Origin: Blasia pusilla
Taxonomy: Eukaryota > Marchantiophyta > Marchantiopsida > Blasiales
Direction: 5' to 3'
DNA length: 64,000 bases
NCBI GenBank assembly: GCA_050084515.1
Contig: CM114274.1
Span: 6,448,001-6,512,000 of the forward strand
Below the pieces are notes generated by a model. It was not told the origin of the DNA, did not search any database, and saw only the letters and a program-made list of their open reading frames with translations. Below, one piece after another: positions 45,379-57,750 of the stretch; the first letter of the stretch is position 1, and every line of letters starts with the position of its first letter. Position numbers and translations under genes: made by a program.

Positions 45379-46351
45379 ATGGAAAACCATTGGCAACACG
45401 GTACCAAAATGAGAATTGTTGAGCTTCCTCCACTCCCAAGTGGTAATGTCTCTAAAGTGTTAATGTGTCATAAGACCTCACGCGGATGCGCATCGGGTAT
45501 AATGCCAACCTCTCTTTTTGCAGGGATTGTAGCCTGCATCATGGCCTCCCCTGAATTGCGCCATGATGAATGGTGTCAGCTTAAGACAAACTTTGTGAAA
45601 TTGGATGGTAGAGAGACTGATTGTCTCCGTGATGCCACACATGGCATTTCTGGGAATTGGGTAAGAGTTTTGGAGCATTTCAGATGGACCATCCTGAATT
45701 CACATAGGAATGAACGAGGTGTTAAATATGTCCACATAGATTGGTTGTCTTTCTCTATCCAAGATGGAAGATTGCATGACCCTGACGACCATGATCTATT
45801 CGAGAGTAAATCAAGCTCAATGGTTATTTTATGAGGGAAAAGAAATTGTATTGGAAGAATGTGAGGGAAGGGAAACCACTCCCAACTGGTCCGCCACCCA
45901 CTTCACATCCAACCATGTTTGGTCGAGTGAGGTAGTATTTATCCCTGACAATATATCTCAATGGAGGTTGACATGGATGAAGAGAAAAATCCTAGAATGT
46001 GGTGGGCATGTGGATGACACGGTGGATAGGAATACCTTCCACTTGATTTGCCGATCCTTTTCCAAAGCCTGTAGACATCATGGAAAGACATTGATTCATT
46101 TGTGGGTCTCACCTCAAGGTCTGCATATGCTTCATTACAAGCGGGTCAAAGAATCCATTGGATTGGGGCACTTGGTAGAAAGTAATCCACATGACTTGAT
46201 TGGAAACAAGCCAGTGAAACAACCATACCGGATCAACCAAGTCTCTGGAGACATGGAGGAGCTTACAGATGAGTGGCAAACCACATATGACGAAGAACTA
46301 GATTCCACCAGTTTGGATAGTTGCGAAAGTAGTGCATGGACCGTGTACTAA
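45379..46351 (+). pseudogene. Uncharacterised CACTA-borne ORF pair
   Basis: Two overlapping plus-strand frames, 45379-45834 (151 aa) and 45764-46351 (195 aa), probably one gene broken by a frameshift near 45,790-45,830. The first contains SPELRHDEWCQLKTNFVKLD and GVKYVHIDWLSFSIQDG; the second VNQAQWLFYEGKEIVLEE, FHLICRSFSKACRHHGKTLI and an acidic C-terminus ending ESSAWTVY. The segment around the junction faintly resembles a DUF4216 core, but a true DUF4216 lies further on in tnp2. No known fold recognised. It lies upstream of tnp2 in the same direction and could be a captured host sequence, an accessory gene or a remnant of a 5' exon. Confidence 0.5.
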
Positions 46352-48932
46352 GACATGTACTTTTGTATTCAATGTGGATTCCGTCTCACTGATTTTGCCT
46401 CAATACCAAGTTGCTCGAATATGTCCACATGTAGTGACTACATTCCAAGTTGGCCAATCAATTGTATAAAGGTGGGGAATATCAGCAACCTCGCGCATTT
46501 TTGCTACCACCCTATAAGTTTATAAACATATTTTTTTATGGTTGATAGTGAATTTTGGTATCTTTAGGGTTTCATGGATGTCCCACCTAGCCCTCCCTAT
46601 TGGGGGAAAAATGCTCATCATCATGCACCCATAGGCAATCCTCCACACCGCTTCGGACCTAGAACAAGTAGGTTACCATTACAACATCCAGAACGGATCA
46701 GAGCTCGTGATTCCAAACTTTGGGATCAGGAGCAAGTCCTAGTGGGCCACTCTAGAAGTGACTGGATGAGATGTCCTTATGTAGCTTGCAATGGGTCTCA
46801 CACAGTGGCATTGCGGAATGTTTTCACTCACCTTCAAAAACATGGAAGGCATCCAGAAAACAGAGTTAATGGAGTTATAGGTGATGAGGACTCCTCTGAT
46901 GAAGAGTGGAGGTTTGCATTGAACATTGCCAATGCGGCTAGACATGCACAATTTTTGGGACAAGCAATGGGCAACCTTGATGCCCAAGATACGGGTGAGG
47001 CAGGTACGACAACCAAGGAGTTTGAAGACAATACCCGTGATGATGGGGTTGATGCCGAAGGTAATAGTGTTGATCATGGGATTGATATGCAACGAATGGT
47101 CCGTGACATCTTACAAGATCTTGATGCATTCTATGATGATGTTGAGAGCATGGAAGACATCACGATGACCAAAAAGATTTGGAGAGGGCCTTGACGATAT
47201 TGGGCAAGAAGAGGACGAGCATGGATGGATATTTGGGTCGCATGAAACTGTTGCTGATGCATGCAGGCCTCTGTTCCATGGCTCTAAGTGTACAAATTTG
47301 GCCTTTGTACTCATGTTGATGAACATCTATAGGAATCATGGTGTCCCTGTTGTGTTTGTTTCAAGGTTACTTGCATTCTTGAAGACAACAGTCTTTCCTA
47401 TTGGGAACACGGCTCCTGGAAATAAGTACGAGGCAACTAAATTATTGTCAAGTCTTGGATTGAATTACAATTCTATTCATGCTTTCCCTGATGGCCATGT
47501 GCTCTTCAGAGGAGATCATGCAAATCGATCAAGTTTCCCGGTATGTGGACAACAAAGGTATAGGAATGTGGGCAAGTTCATGTAGCCTACAAAGGTACTT
47601 TGACATTTTGAAATCATTCCTAGATTGAAACGGATGTACATAAGCCCAAATATTTCAAAGTTGATGACTTGGAAAACCGAGAACAAGAGTATCGATTGCC
47701 TGCAACGGCATATCGGAGATTCTAAACATTGGAGATTCATCGACCGGAGATGGCCAGAGTTTGCAAGAGAGACAAGGAACGTGAGACTTGGCCTCTCAAC
47801 CCATGGAGTCAATCCATTCGGAGACAAGAACAATGTATATTCTAGCTGGCATGTAACCATGTTGAATTACAACCTCCCTCCGTGGTTTTGCTTATCCCGG
47901 GCCGACAATCTGCTCTTTCTAGGAATATAGACGTTTGGATAGCTCCTCTTGTGGATGAGTTGGAGCGCTTGTGGTACGAAGGCATTTGGATCCATGATGT
48001 GGTGCAACGGGTTGGGAGACCAAACCCATTCAGGCTAAAAGCCCAATTGGTATTGACTTTGGGAGATTATCTAGCCCACAGCATGATTTCCGGTTAGGCA
48101 ACAAAGGGGTATTTGGCTTGTACAGCATGTGGCCCCAATTTCACTAGTGAGTATTCAAGACCTTTGAGGAGCATGAAATACACTGGACATCGATGTTTCC
48201 TCCCACTTGATCATCATTACATACATAATGCATCACAGATTGTTCAATTCAACAATATCCGAGAGCTTCGTGGTCCATCTTCACGAGTCACTAAAGAGCA
48301 GATTCTGGATTGGGGACACCAAAAGACTATGTACAACATGGAAAGAGGTACAGGTGGGGGTTTAGAGGGGGGACCGGAACGCCAAGATACAGAAGCTCCA
48401 AATGCTCAACGGGATCGTGGACAGAGATATGGTGTGAAACGGCATAGCATACTTGATGTGGAGTTGGACTACTGGCGAGTAATCTATGTCACCCATCCGC
48501 TCAAACGCAACGTCTATTATTTGCCATACCAGATGCTTTCAAGAATTGAAGCTCGTTTATCATCCATTTGTACTCATGGTTGTCATATGTGGTGTAACAT
48601 GAGTTTGACCCTAGCCAACATAATCTAGACGTAGTGCATATTGAGAAAAATGTATATGAGAGCCTATTGAGGTTCCTTTGTGGGGAGAAGGACACCGCAA
48701 TAGTGCGATTGGATCTCCAAGAGAGGAGAATATGTTCTCAATTTTGGTTAAAGGATGATGAGAACAGACCCAATATGATATTGAAATACCACGCACCTTC
48801 TGTTTGCACAGACATAGAGTGGAAAACATTTCTTCCGAGGCTTCAATCTTTGAGAGTTCCAACGAGCTATGCAGGTGCCTTCAAAAAGCATGTAAAAAAC
48901 AAAAAACTTGATAGTATGAAGATACACGATTA

Positions 48933-49109
48933 TGTGAGAAAACAGAAAGTGACGAAATCACTAAAATCCTTACATAACTTAGAGATACAAATTGGCCTAG
49001 TCCGTCCGTGCGCTCACAAAAGAGCTTCGATGGAACTTGAACACGGAGATAACTTGTCATACGAGAATGCGCTACTGCTGCGACTCACGACGATTTCACT
49101 ACTCGGGAG
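48933..49109 (-). repeat. Truncated copia 3' LTR
   Basis: Only the terminal 177 bp of the LTR remain. Its inner edge abuts RT-coding sequence (...QRNETW) at about 49,109-49,112, so U3 and the polypurine tract were lost in the same deletion as RT. Confidence 0.9.
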
Positions 49110-49110
49110 T

Positions 49111-51700
49111 CCAAGTTTCATTTCTTTGAATAGTGTCCATCTCCATTTGCATGGCCTCTCTCCATTGAGGATGAGCAAGGGCCTCATCCAAGCATGATGG
49201 CTCTTCCACCTTCAAGACCTATGTCATCAAGGCCATGTTGACGAGATGTGCGGAAGCTCTATTCTGCTCCTCTAGTCTCTTGGATCTCCTTGGATGTGTA
49301 GCAACTTCATCAGTTTCTCATGGATTCTTACCATCCAAGAGCTGCTTTATCCACTTAGGGTATGACGACCGTAGTGGAAGAGCAGGCTGCTCTTTGTATT
49401 CATCACCAAATTCTTCTTCTTGATGATCTGGTGTAAACATTGGTGGTGTACTCTGGTGGGTTATCTCTTTGTTTGATAATAATGTGGACGGACCAGTGAT
49501 ATCTGCCACTTGACGAGGCTATTCCTGGAACAACACATCACGACTCAAAAGCATCTTCTTTGCCTTAGGACACCATAGGCGATAAGCTTTAGACTCATCA
49601 CTCTATCCAATAAATATGCACTTCGTGCTCTTTGACTCCATCTTGGTCTTGGATGCTTCAGGAATATGTACAAAGCATTCACTACCAAAAGTCTTGAAAT
49701 GTTGGACTGATGATACCTTACCTGAGTATGATTGATGAGGAGTCATGCCTTGCACTGACTTGGTAGCACTTCTATTTAGAATGTAAATGGCAGTATTCAC
49801 AACTTCAGCCCAAAATCCTTCTGTCAAACCTTTTGCTTTCATCATACATCTTGCCATCTCCACCACTTTACGGTTTCGATGCTCAACAACTCCATTTTGT
49901 TGTGGTGTATGTGCCGTGGTTAACTTTCGCTTAATTCCATACTCCCCCAAATATTTGTTGAATTCTTTTGATAAGAATTCTCCTCCTCGATTGGTGCGAA
50001 GCTTTTGTACCTTCTTTCGTGTCTCATTCTCAACCAGCTTGTGCCATACTTTAAATTTTCCAAAACACTTGCCTTATCATGAAGGAAATACACCCACATC
50101 TTCCTACTATAATCGTCGATAACTAAAAAGAAGTAGGAAGAACCACCTAATGCCACTGTTCTCATTTTACCACAGAGGTCAGCATGAATCAACTCTAGAG
50201 GAGCCTTTGCTCTATTGCTGGACTCTTATGGAAATGGTTGTCGGTGTTGCTTGCCCATCATACAAGCTTCACATGTATCCGACACTCCAAAAATTATTGG
50301 TAAATCAACAACCATGCCAGATTTCTGCATTTGACTTAGTAAGGGAAAGCTTAGGTAACCAAATCTTTCATGCCACAACTTACTGCTACTAAGACCTATA
50401 CCTACACTTGTCGTGAAAGCATACAACTCGTAGATATTTCCACGTCGTATACCTTCATCCACTACTTTCCCATTGGCATCCTCAATGACTGCTCCAGTTT
50501 TCTTGAAACGAACTTCTAGGTCACGATCACATAATACTGCTACTGAAATCAAATTTTGCTCAACTCTGGTACGTACAGTACATCAGTTAACTTCTTTTCA
50601 TCTTCTTTTTGTGAGACTAAAGAAATTGTACATTTCCCTTCTACAGAGCACTTTGCATTATTTCCAACAGTAACAACGATGGGCTCCTGTAGAGGCTATA
50701 AGGAGCTATACCAATCCTTATGATTGGTCATATGCCTAGATGCTCCACTATCGAGCATCCATGCATCTTCACTCTTTGACTTAGTGGAATGTTCTGCCTG
50801 TGTGCAAAAATCTTTGATTGCTACCCAAGCATCTACTTCATGTTCTCCTAGTTCTACAGAATTTCCAGACTCCTTCTTAGGTCTTAAACAATCGTTATTC
50901 TCATCCTAACTTCTCTTTCTACAATCTTTGATAAGATGACCTAGCTTACCAGAATAAAACTATTCGAAGGCTTTCCTTGGAAATTACTTCTTGACATTTG
51001 AACTGTAATCATGATTTCTACCTCTCTATGCGTTGGCAGTAAATGCTGCATCACTTCCCTCTCTTGCTTTGAAGCGCATTTCCTCTTCTACCAACATTGC
51101 ACTAAATTGTTCAAAAGTAAGCGGCGTGGGTCTTACTTGAGTATTAAATGCAGTGACCAAACTATCATACCTTGGAGGCAAAATCCTTATGCACCGATGT
51201 GCCAAATCTTCGCTAGACTTTGAAATTCCTACAGACGTCATCTGATCTTGAAGATTCTTGATCCTTGTCAAAAATTGCTCCGCACTTTCTCCTTTTGAAA
51301 ATCTCTCGGACGTAGGCTCATTCTCCAGATTCTGAATCCGAGTCTCATTCCTCATTTCATACTGATTCTTCAAAATGTTCCACGCCTCAACAACATTGGT
51401 TGTATGTTGAATGAGAGTCATAACATAATCAATTACATTCGTGACAATCGCATATAGAGCATCAACGTTTATGCATTTCCATGCCAACAATACAACAATA
51501 TCAATATCCTCAGATCAAGATGAACATGCAAAACTCAAAGTAGCTTGTGAATTCGAATTGACCCGTGTGGCCGTCTCCCAGATCTCAAATGATTCGAGGA
51601 CAATTCTCATTTTGAACTTCCACAATGTATAGTTAGACCCATCTAACTTCCCTTCACCTAGTGGAGGAGGGCAAGCTCGAACTGACGAAAAAGAATCCAT
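49111..51700 (-). pseudogene. Copia Gag-PR-IN polyprotein remnant
   Basis: Gag begins near 51,700 (KLDGSNYTLWKFKMRIVLES) and continues at 51,026-51,490 (VEAWNILKNQYEMRNETRIQ, EQFLTRIKNLQDQMTSVG). The zinc knuckle near 50,930 (YSGKLGHLIKDCRK) has lost its first cysteines. Protease keeps its active site (AWMLDSGASRHMTNH, about 50,750). Pre-integrase/HHCC region: SSKLWHERFGYL and CEACMMGKQHR. Integrase has the first Asp (LIHADLCG) and the final Glu region (TPQQNGVVEHRNRK), but the middle catalytic residue is Asn (RTNRGGEFL; codon at 49990-49992). It ends at the RT start with EALAHPQWREAMQMEMDT (about 49,150). Several frame breaks. The polyprotein would normally run on into RT and RNase H. Confidence 0.9.
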
Positions 51701-51770
51701 CTCTCAAGATTTTGTGCAAACACACTAGATCGCTAGATAAAATACTAGAAAACCTATTGCTCTTATACCA

Positions 51771-52199
51771 TGTGAGAAAACAGAAAGTGACGAAATCACA
51801 TAAATCTTTACATAACTTAGAGATACAAAGTGGCCTAGTCCATCCGTGCGCTCACAGAAGAGCTTCGATAGAACCTGCACATGGAGACAACTCGACATAC
51901 GAGAATGCACTTCCGTTGCGGCTCCCGACTATTTCACTACTCGGGAAAACTAGGGTTTTTACCTCTTTTTTTGTTTCTATTAAGAGAAAAATTTTGCGCT
52001 ATATTGCATCAGGGTGCGGGGCACCCTGATGTAATATAGGGTTAGATAATCATAGTACCGCTACTCCGGTAACCACCTACGTCATATTACTATGACTCCT
52101 TTGACGTCTAAGTCGGAACCATCAATCTAGGCTTCTCTTCATACAAGGGGGCCGATCAGATTAATGGTGCTCGGAGAAGAGGATGTTGAGAATCCAACA
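51771..52199 (-). repeat. Copia 5' LTR
   Basis: A 429-bp LTR, TGTTGGATTCTCAACATCC...TTTTCTCACA on the minus strand. Its inner 177 bp align with 48933-49109 (about 90% by eye). It contains a strong hairpin at 51999-52039. Confidence 0.92.
51999..52039. repeat. 19-bp hairpin within copia LTR
   Basis: Arms CTATATTGCATCAGGGTGC (51999-52017) and GCACCCTGATGTAATATAG (52021-52039) pair with one mismatch across a GGG loop. Confidence 0.9.
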
Positions 52200-53859
52200 G
52201 ATTATCATGTGCTTATGCAACATATTTTTCCTGTATGCTTAAGGGGATTGATGCAGAAGTCGGTTCGTAATGCAATCATGCGATTGTGCAAGGTGTTTGG
52301 TTGAATATGTGTGAAGGTCTTTGATCTAAAAAGCTTTCCCAAGGTCAAAGATGATGTGGCAAAATTATTGTGCGATTTGGAGATCCATTTTCCTCCCGTA
52401 TTCTTTGATGTCATGAATCATCTCGTTATCCATGTTGTGGAAGAGCTTGTACAGTACGGGCCTCTTTATACGAGGTGGATGTTCCCACTGGAGTGTTTTA
52501 TGAAAGTCTTGAAAGACCACGTCTTGACAAGATACAGGCTTGAGGCCAACATGGCAATGGGTTATATTTCGCACGAGAGCTTGGGATATTTGACATAGTA
52601 TATGGCGGGGTTTGAACATGTGAAGGCCAGGATATGGCAAGCGGAGGAAGATGAGGGAGCGGTAGGTGAAGTTCTTCAAGGCAGAGGTTCCCCAATGAAA
52701 TTTCCGAGGCATATTTGGCATATGGCTCATGAATATGTGTTGCAAAACACTAGTGTAATGCAACCATGGTGGAGGTAAGTAAAGGGTTTAATGACTCAAG
52801 CCTACATGTTGTTGCATTTATTTGGCTTCCTTGTTTTTTTAATGTCATCGCTCACCAGATACCGATCGGTTGATAATGGCATGACCTCTACAGGAAATAT
52901 AATATGGAGAAAAATTCACATATTGGGGGTGGTGCGGGGGGCTTTCCACCATTCATATAGTGGATTCGATTTGCAATCCAAGAGCATTCAGCACTACACC
53001 CAAATATGGACCGGGAGGTCTATCTTCTGTCTGCTCCACCTCGAATGTCCGTCTTAGCTTACAAGAGAATGCAAGCCTATGTAAACCACTTCCGTGTGGT
53101 AGATCAAAGTGACGATCATTTTGTCACATATGATTCAGGGTTGATATCTATATTCGAGCAAATGAGCAATCACCAAGATAGACGATGGATGCAAATGGGA
53201 TACATAGGAGAGCTAACTAACATATGGAAATTGGACTATGGGAACACATCCAATTCTATCATTCTCATGAAAGGGACTTGGGTGCAACCAGATTGCCATG
53301 GGGCTAGGGCTACAATGAAGCGTGACAGTGATGGATTCTTACTAGCAAACTTCAGGTAAATGCAACCTGAATGGTCTGAACCTTTTGTATTCCCTAATCT
53401 GGTTGAACAGGCTTTCTTCCTAGATATGGAGGAATCCCACGGATGGTGAGTAGTGTGCCACAAGCAGGCGAGGAATCGTAGGGTATCAAGTAGTACTTTG
53501 GAGTTCAGTTTAGATGGCCACGGGCTTTTGAAGCTCCCAATAGAACGATTCAACCTGTTAGAGTTGTCGGAAGTCAGTATGTACCATTGATGAGCGTAGA
53601 AAGATGGGAAGGCAACACTGAGATTGCAAAGGAACTTTATGATATCATGGGTTCTTAAAGAAATTTTTGTGCGGTGTGTTATGTCATTGGGCATGGGTTC
53701 ATGGGACATGCAAGTTGTTTGTTTCTTAAGGTATTTGATGGAAAATGTGAATGAAATGTGTGACCCTTTTGAGGCCTGAGCGGCTTATATGAACAGACGC
53801 CTTAAGGAATTGGCGGAAGAACTCAAACAGAGAGGCATTGAATTGTAAGCTTTGACATA

Positions 53860-56800
53860 TTGAGCACTCGGGTATGGGCCTTTGTGAATGAATCAGAAGC
53901 ATTGTGCATATTTCATGTTCTTGAAAAACTTATCCTCATGTGCAAGTCGGAGGCTTGTTCTAAGCAAGTACGTGCCCCACGACTTGCAAAGAGAGAGCCT
54001 CTCCATCTTGGACCGAAGCTAAGGAGCTCTCGATTGCTTGGAAAGGTATTGGCAGCGATGGGAGAATCTACTGATGACATTGATGCTTGGACTGGAGGTG
54101 AAGAATCTCCCACTTGTGATCTAGAGTTTGCTGTAGACTTTGGTGAAGAGGATCAATCAGGTTCAGATGAGCTTCCAGCTCCTAAGGAGCCCTGTCCATC
54201 AACTATTGGGGGAAAGAAGAAGCATGTAATTTTTCTGATCAATTAGACAGGATGTGTGTTTACAATTGTGTTTCAAGGTTGGTGGCATTTGAAAGAAATT
54301 GTCTCTAATTGGTGGATTGCATTGCATTGGCATAAAGGGACAGTTGGGGGGCAAGCTACTTGGGCAAGGGATGTTGCACCCAGGCGTGTACCAGAAAGTC
54401 GTATTCCTCTCAAACAACAAGTGAGTGTACAATATGGTTGAGAGGGACATGCAAGCATGTCTCAAGGCGGTAGAGATGGACCCTATGCACAGAACTGTAA
54501 GCCAAGTTCCTTATACGGTGGATATTGTCCAACGGAGCAAGGGTGGAATACTACGCATCTATCGATTTGCAATCTCAAATTTCTCTTTCATTATACATCA
54601 TAGGATTATGATGGGAAGGTTGTGTGATGCTTGTGTACTACACTGACATATATGTGATGTGTAGACTCTATGGAAGGTGGATTCTCCAACTACACCGAGG
54701 GACCCTATCATGCGATGCCAAATAGTCAACATCGGTTTGGAAGTAGCCAATACCTTTATGGACTCAATGATAGCACTCAAAAAATGTATAGACAGCCTCA
54801 ATGGTTGGGGCTAGGACCCACTCAAGGAGTGCAAATGACAAAGGCTACAAGTAATAGCAAGTCACATATATATATATAGAAGTATCATCTCTATTTGGAG
54901 AATTTCTTCCTCGTGTTTTCACTAAGTAGTGATCTGACATCGATGCATAGAGTCTGTTTGTAGGCATAAAGATTTTCAAAGTGGGCAACAATCTTGACTG
55001 TAGATATTCATGTGTGCAGCAAACTATACGACTCTAGGCTTGCGACGGGCAAGCGTAGGGACAACATACACACCAAACTCAATGACTCAGAGTAGTGTGC
55101 AAGGCGAGGGGGTAAAGGTCGGAAAAGTGGGTGTGAACAACTCTGGTTGGATCACCACAACTTTAGAAGGAAAGAATAGGTGGCATGCAGATTTTAGAGC
55201 CGAGGTGTTGTGATGACTTGACATCTCCATTGTGAATTTTTTAGACCAACACTCAGGGGATTGGAATTCGATGTTGAGTGATATTTCTTCTAGATGGGAG
55301 TATGTTGGAAAAAATGGCAATGGAGTGGTTGTTCCATGTTTAGAGGAATATGCACAACGAATGCTGAAGACGGAGAGATTTAGATTGCGTCAGACATGGA
55401 AAGAAGGTGGAGGAGGCAAGAAGGTGGCCCCACCATCTCATATAGACCCCAACCAATGGGGCAGATTACTTACGCACTTCATGAGAAAGAGTGCAAAGAC
55501 AAAGAGTGAGCAGATGTCCAAAGCACGGGCAACGGTGACCAATCCAAACCCGGCAGGAAGAAAAGGGAATGCACCAATTGCAGAGCATCTGGTATGAAAA
55601 ATATTGAAGGATCCATCTTTAATTTCTATTACCACCATGCATATAGTTTGGAAATTGGTGTTTGGTAGACTGAACTTGGTCGGTGTAACATGTGTTGTAG
55701 AGAAAACAGAAGGGGCAAACCCCTAGTAAGGAGGAGATGAATGAGGAGGCAAAGAACCAAAGGAGTTATGATACAAGTACAGTGTCAAACCAAGTATTTG
55801 CATCTGGTTGCTTTAGAGTAGAGTGAATCTAGTGTATTTCTCGTACATGCCTCTTTATATAGACTGAGATCCATGTCTTGTATTTCACGCGCGAGGAACA
55901 TCTGAGCTGACAAAGATCTCTGTCCGATTAAAGTCTATGGAGGAGTTGTTGCCCAAGTCTTTGACTTACATAATTGATCGCATGGATGCATTCTCCAACA
56001 GCATGGACGTGCTAGAGGCAAGCATAAAGACTGTTGTTGCTAATCAACAAGAGAACTTCACAAAGTTGATGGAATTGATTTCCATGAGCTTGAGAAGAGA
56101 CCATGAGGACATAAGGGGTTCCAAGGAGAGATCGGAAAATCCAAGAGTTGTATCCTCTCCTCATGAAGCTAGTGATCGAGACCCTGCTCCTAGTGGAGCA
56201 CTTGCCTCTATGCCGTTGAGTGTATCCTCTCCTCACCCAATCACCTGACCATCTTCAAGGGAAAGTGCACCCTCTCCGGAGCTGGTCACTGTTGTGCCTT
56301 TCCCTCCTGCTCTTCCACAGGTTGCCAAGGATGTTCATACAGTAAGAGGACTAGATACAGATGTTGGCATTGCACCAACTGGTCCAAAGACAAAGGGAGG
56401 CACAAGAGAGGTTAATGCTACTGTGTTTGCGGGTGACCCTATGAGTTCAGGTATGTGAGTTTAGAGTGATGTTGTGCATTTTACTTTGGAGTTACTGAAA
56501 ATCATGATCTATTTGAAAGGACAATAAGACATTCTTATTTATTGTGATTGTAGAGATCACGGATGAGGCCCCGGCCATTGTAGGCAAACGCCAAGTAAGG
56601 ACATCGCGGAGATGCAATTTGGAGGCCACGGTATTTTCAGAGGAGAAGGAGGATAGGTCAGGGATGTTGGGAAGTGGTGGACCCATGGAGTTGGATCAGT
56701 TGGATCTTCTGCAAAAGCCAATGGTGGTGAGAAGAGCGACACTCAAGAAGAGGACCCGAGAGACTACCAAGCCGATGTTGAAATCTGTTGTGCCTTCGTT

Positions 56801-57050
56801 TCAACAGTTGATATCAGGTGAGAACCCCTCTGTGGTTGTAGGTTATGGCACCTTGCATGATGGTTGTTCTAATTTCCATGGATGTGACATTCCATAAGGG
56901 CATTCGGTTCTCCATTTGAGAGAGGTCTGCAAGAATAAATATGTATTGCCATTTCCAAATATGGTTGATGATCCACCGTAGATTTATGTTGGAGATGCCA
57001 CTGATAGTGTAGTGTTATGGCCATCTCATCTTGTTATACCTTCTCAGTAA
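53860..57050 (+). pseudogene. Second En/Spm gene (Transposase_24-like)
   Basis: Plus-strand exons and frames downstream of tnp2. 53860-54246 is acidic (MGESTDDIDAWTGGEE). 54670-54879 is Tyr/Gln-rich. 55232-55597 carries the signature of the plant Ptta/En/Spm Transposase_24 family (IDPNQWGRLLTHFM, KAKTKSEQMSKAR-like, NPAGRKGNAPIAEHL). At about 55,700-55,790 the frame reads KQKGQTPSKEEMNEEAKNQR, as in that family. A coiled coil follows at 55937-56150. The C-terminal part at 56,544-57,050 (VVVGYGTLHDGCSNFHGCDI, LPFPNMVDDPP, SVVLWPSHLVIPS) matches a domain common at the end of such proteins. Stops interrupt the frames, some of which may be introns. Probably the DNA-binding partner of tnp2. Confidence 0.7.
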
Positions 57051-57750
57051 TAGGGTCACCTTCGCTTTGTGTGTATAATTTTTGAGTAAACCTTCCCTTT
57101 GACATCTCTCTTGAGTGTGGCGATCTCCATATACTTGTAACTTTTGTACTCATAAGTAGAGGAATTTGATGTTTGTGTTTCAGTTTTGAGTGTTACAATA
57201 GAGATGTTTGTGTTTCATATCTCAATTTTGATAATATTAGAGGGGGGAGTTTGCAATGAGAAGTAGATATTGTGTTCGTCCATTGATGACCATCTTTCAC
57301 TATAATTCACTAGGCATTCTTTTGATGTAAGAAAATATTCCATTTCAGGGTGTATGGATACATTTTGTAGCTTTGGACTTATGGCCACAATTGGATGTAA
57401 GAAACATTTGCTATCTGTATCTTTCAATAGATAGGGATTTTTTACTCTGAAAATTTGATGTGATCAGATGCTACAAAATGGATGGGTTGGTACAAGAGTA
57501 ATGTGCTTGTATGTTTTCACACGATGCTGGTAGCATTAGGAGTGTACAACAGATATATAATCGCATCTCCATCGCATGGATGTAAGAGAAGTAGTGATAG
57601 GTGTAGGGAGGATATGTAAGAAGGAGTAATTCATATTCATGGATAAAAAATAGACTCAAATGCCAATTTCATGTACATATTTCTCTCAGCAATAAAGCAA
57701 TATGTTATACATAATGACTGGTATAGTTATTTGGATATTGTCAGTGAATA
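57051..57750 (+). other. CACTA 3' noncoding region
   Basis: AT-rich 3' flank of the second CACTA gene with no ORF of note, leading into the subterminal repeats. Confidence 0.5.

Larger units (their letters stand above)
48933..52199 (-). mobile_element. Ty1/copia element nested in tnp2, internally deleted
   Basis: Inserted on the minus strand with a perfect 5-bp duplication, GATTA (48928-48932 and 52200-52204), which interrupts tnp2 exactly. The 5' LTR is 51771-52199. The primer-binding site follows at 51759-51770 and reads TGGTATAAGAGC on the minus strand, one base off the usual initiator-Met site TGGTATCAGAGC. The interior holds gag, protease and integrase, then only the first codons of RT. 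At about 49,109 RT is joined to the 3' LTR, of which only the 177-bp end portion survives. RT palm and RNase H are deleted, so the element is non-autonomous. Confidence 0.93.
46574..53850 (+). pseudogene. tnp2-type CACTA transposase, interrupted
   Basis: The DNA-cleaving transposase of En/Spm elements. Order: a Transposase-associated-like zinc region (SDWMRCPYVACNGSHTVALR, about 46,760-46,860); acidic linker; tnp2 core (ACRPLFHGSKCTNLAFVLML, NVRLGLSTHGVNPFG, LPPW...LIPGRQSA, YTGHRCFLPLDHH, NLDVVHIEKNVYESLL); DUF4218-like region (LEIHFPPVFFDVMNHLVIHV, YTRWMFPLECFMKVLK, about 52,370-52,600); DUF4216-like region (GYIGELTNIWKLDYG, FVFPNLVEQAFFLD, about 53,200-53,440). The reading frame is lost at an A5 run near 47,175, near 47,890 and near 48,610. 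Stops lie at 47583, 47601, 48095, 52302, 52596 and 53357. A copia element splits the DUF4218 part at a Tyr codon. Identity is sure; it cannot make a full protein. Confidence 0.9.

Noticed and set aside
47298-47585. Intron between 47,160 and 47,300 in tnp2
   Set aside because: The protein continues without a gap after a one-base shift at an A5 run near 47,175, so a frameshift explains it better.
53236-53709. 157-codon minus-strand frame
   Set aside because: Opposite strand of the DUF4216-like part of tnp2; no independent support.
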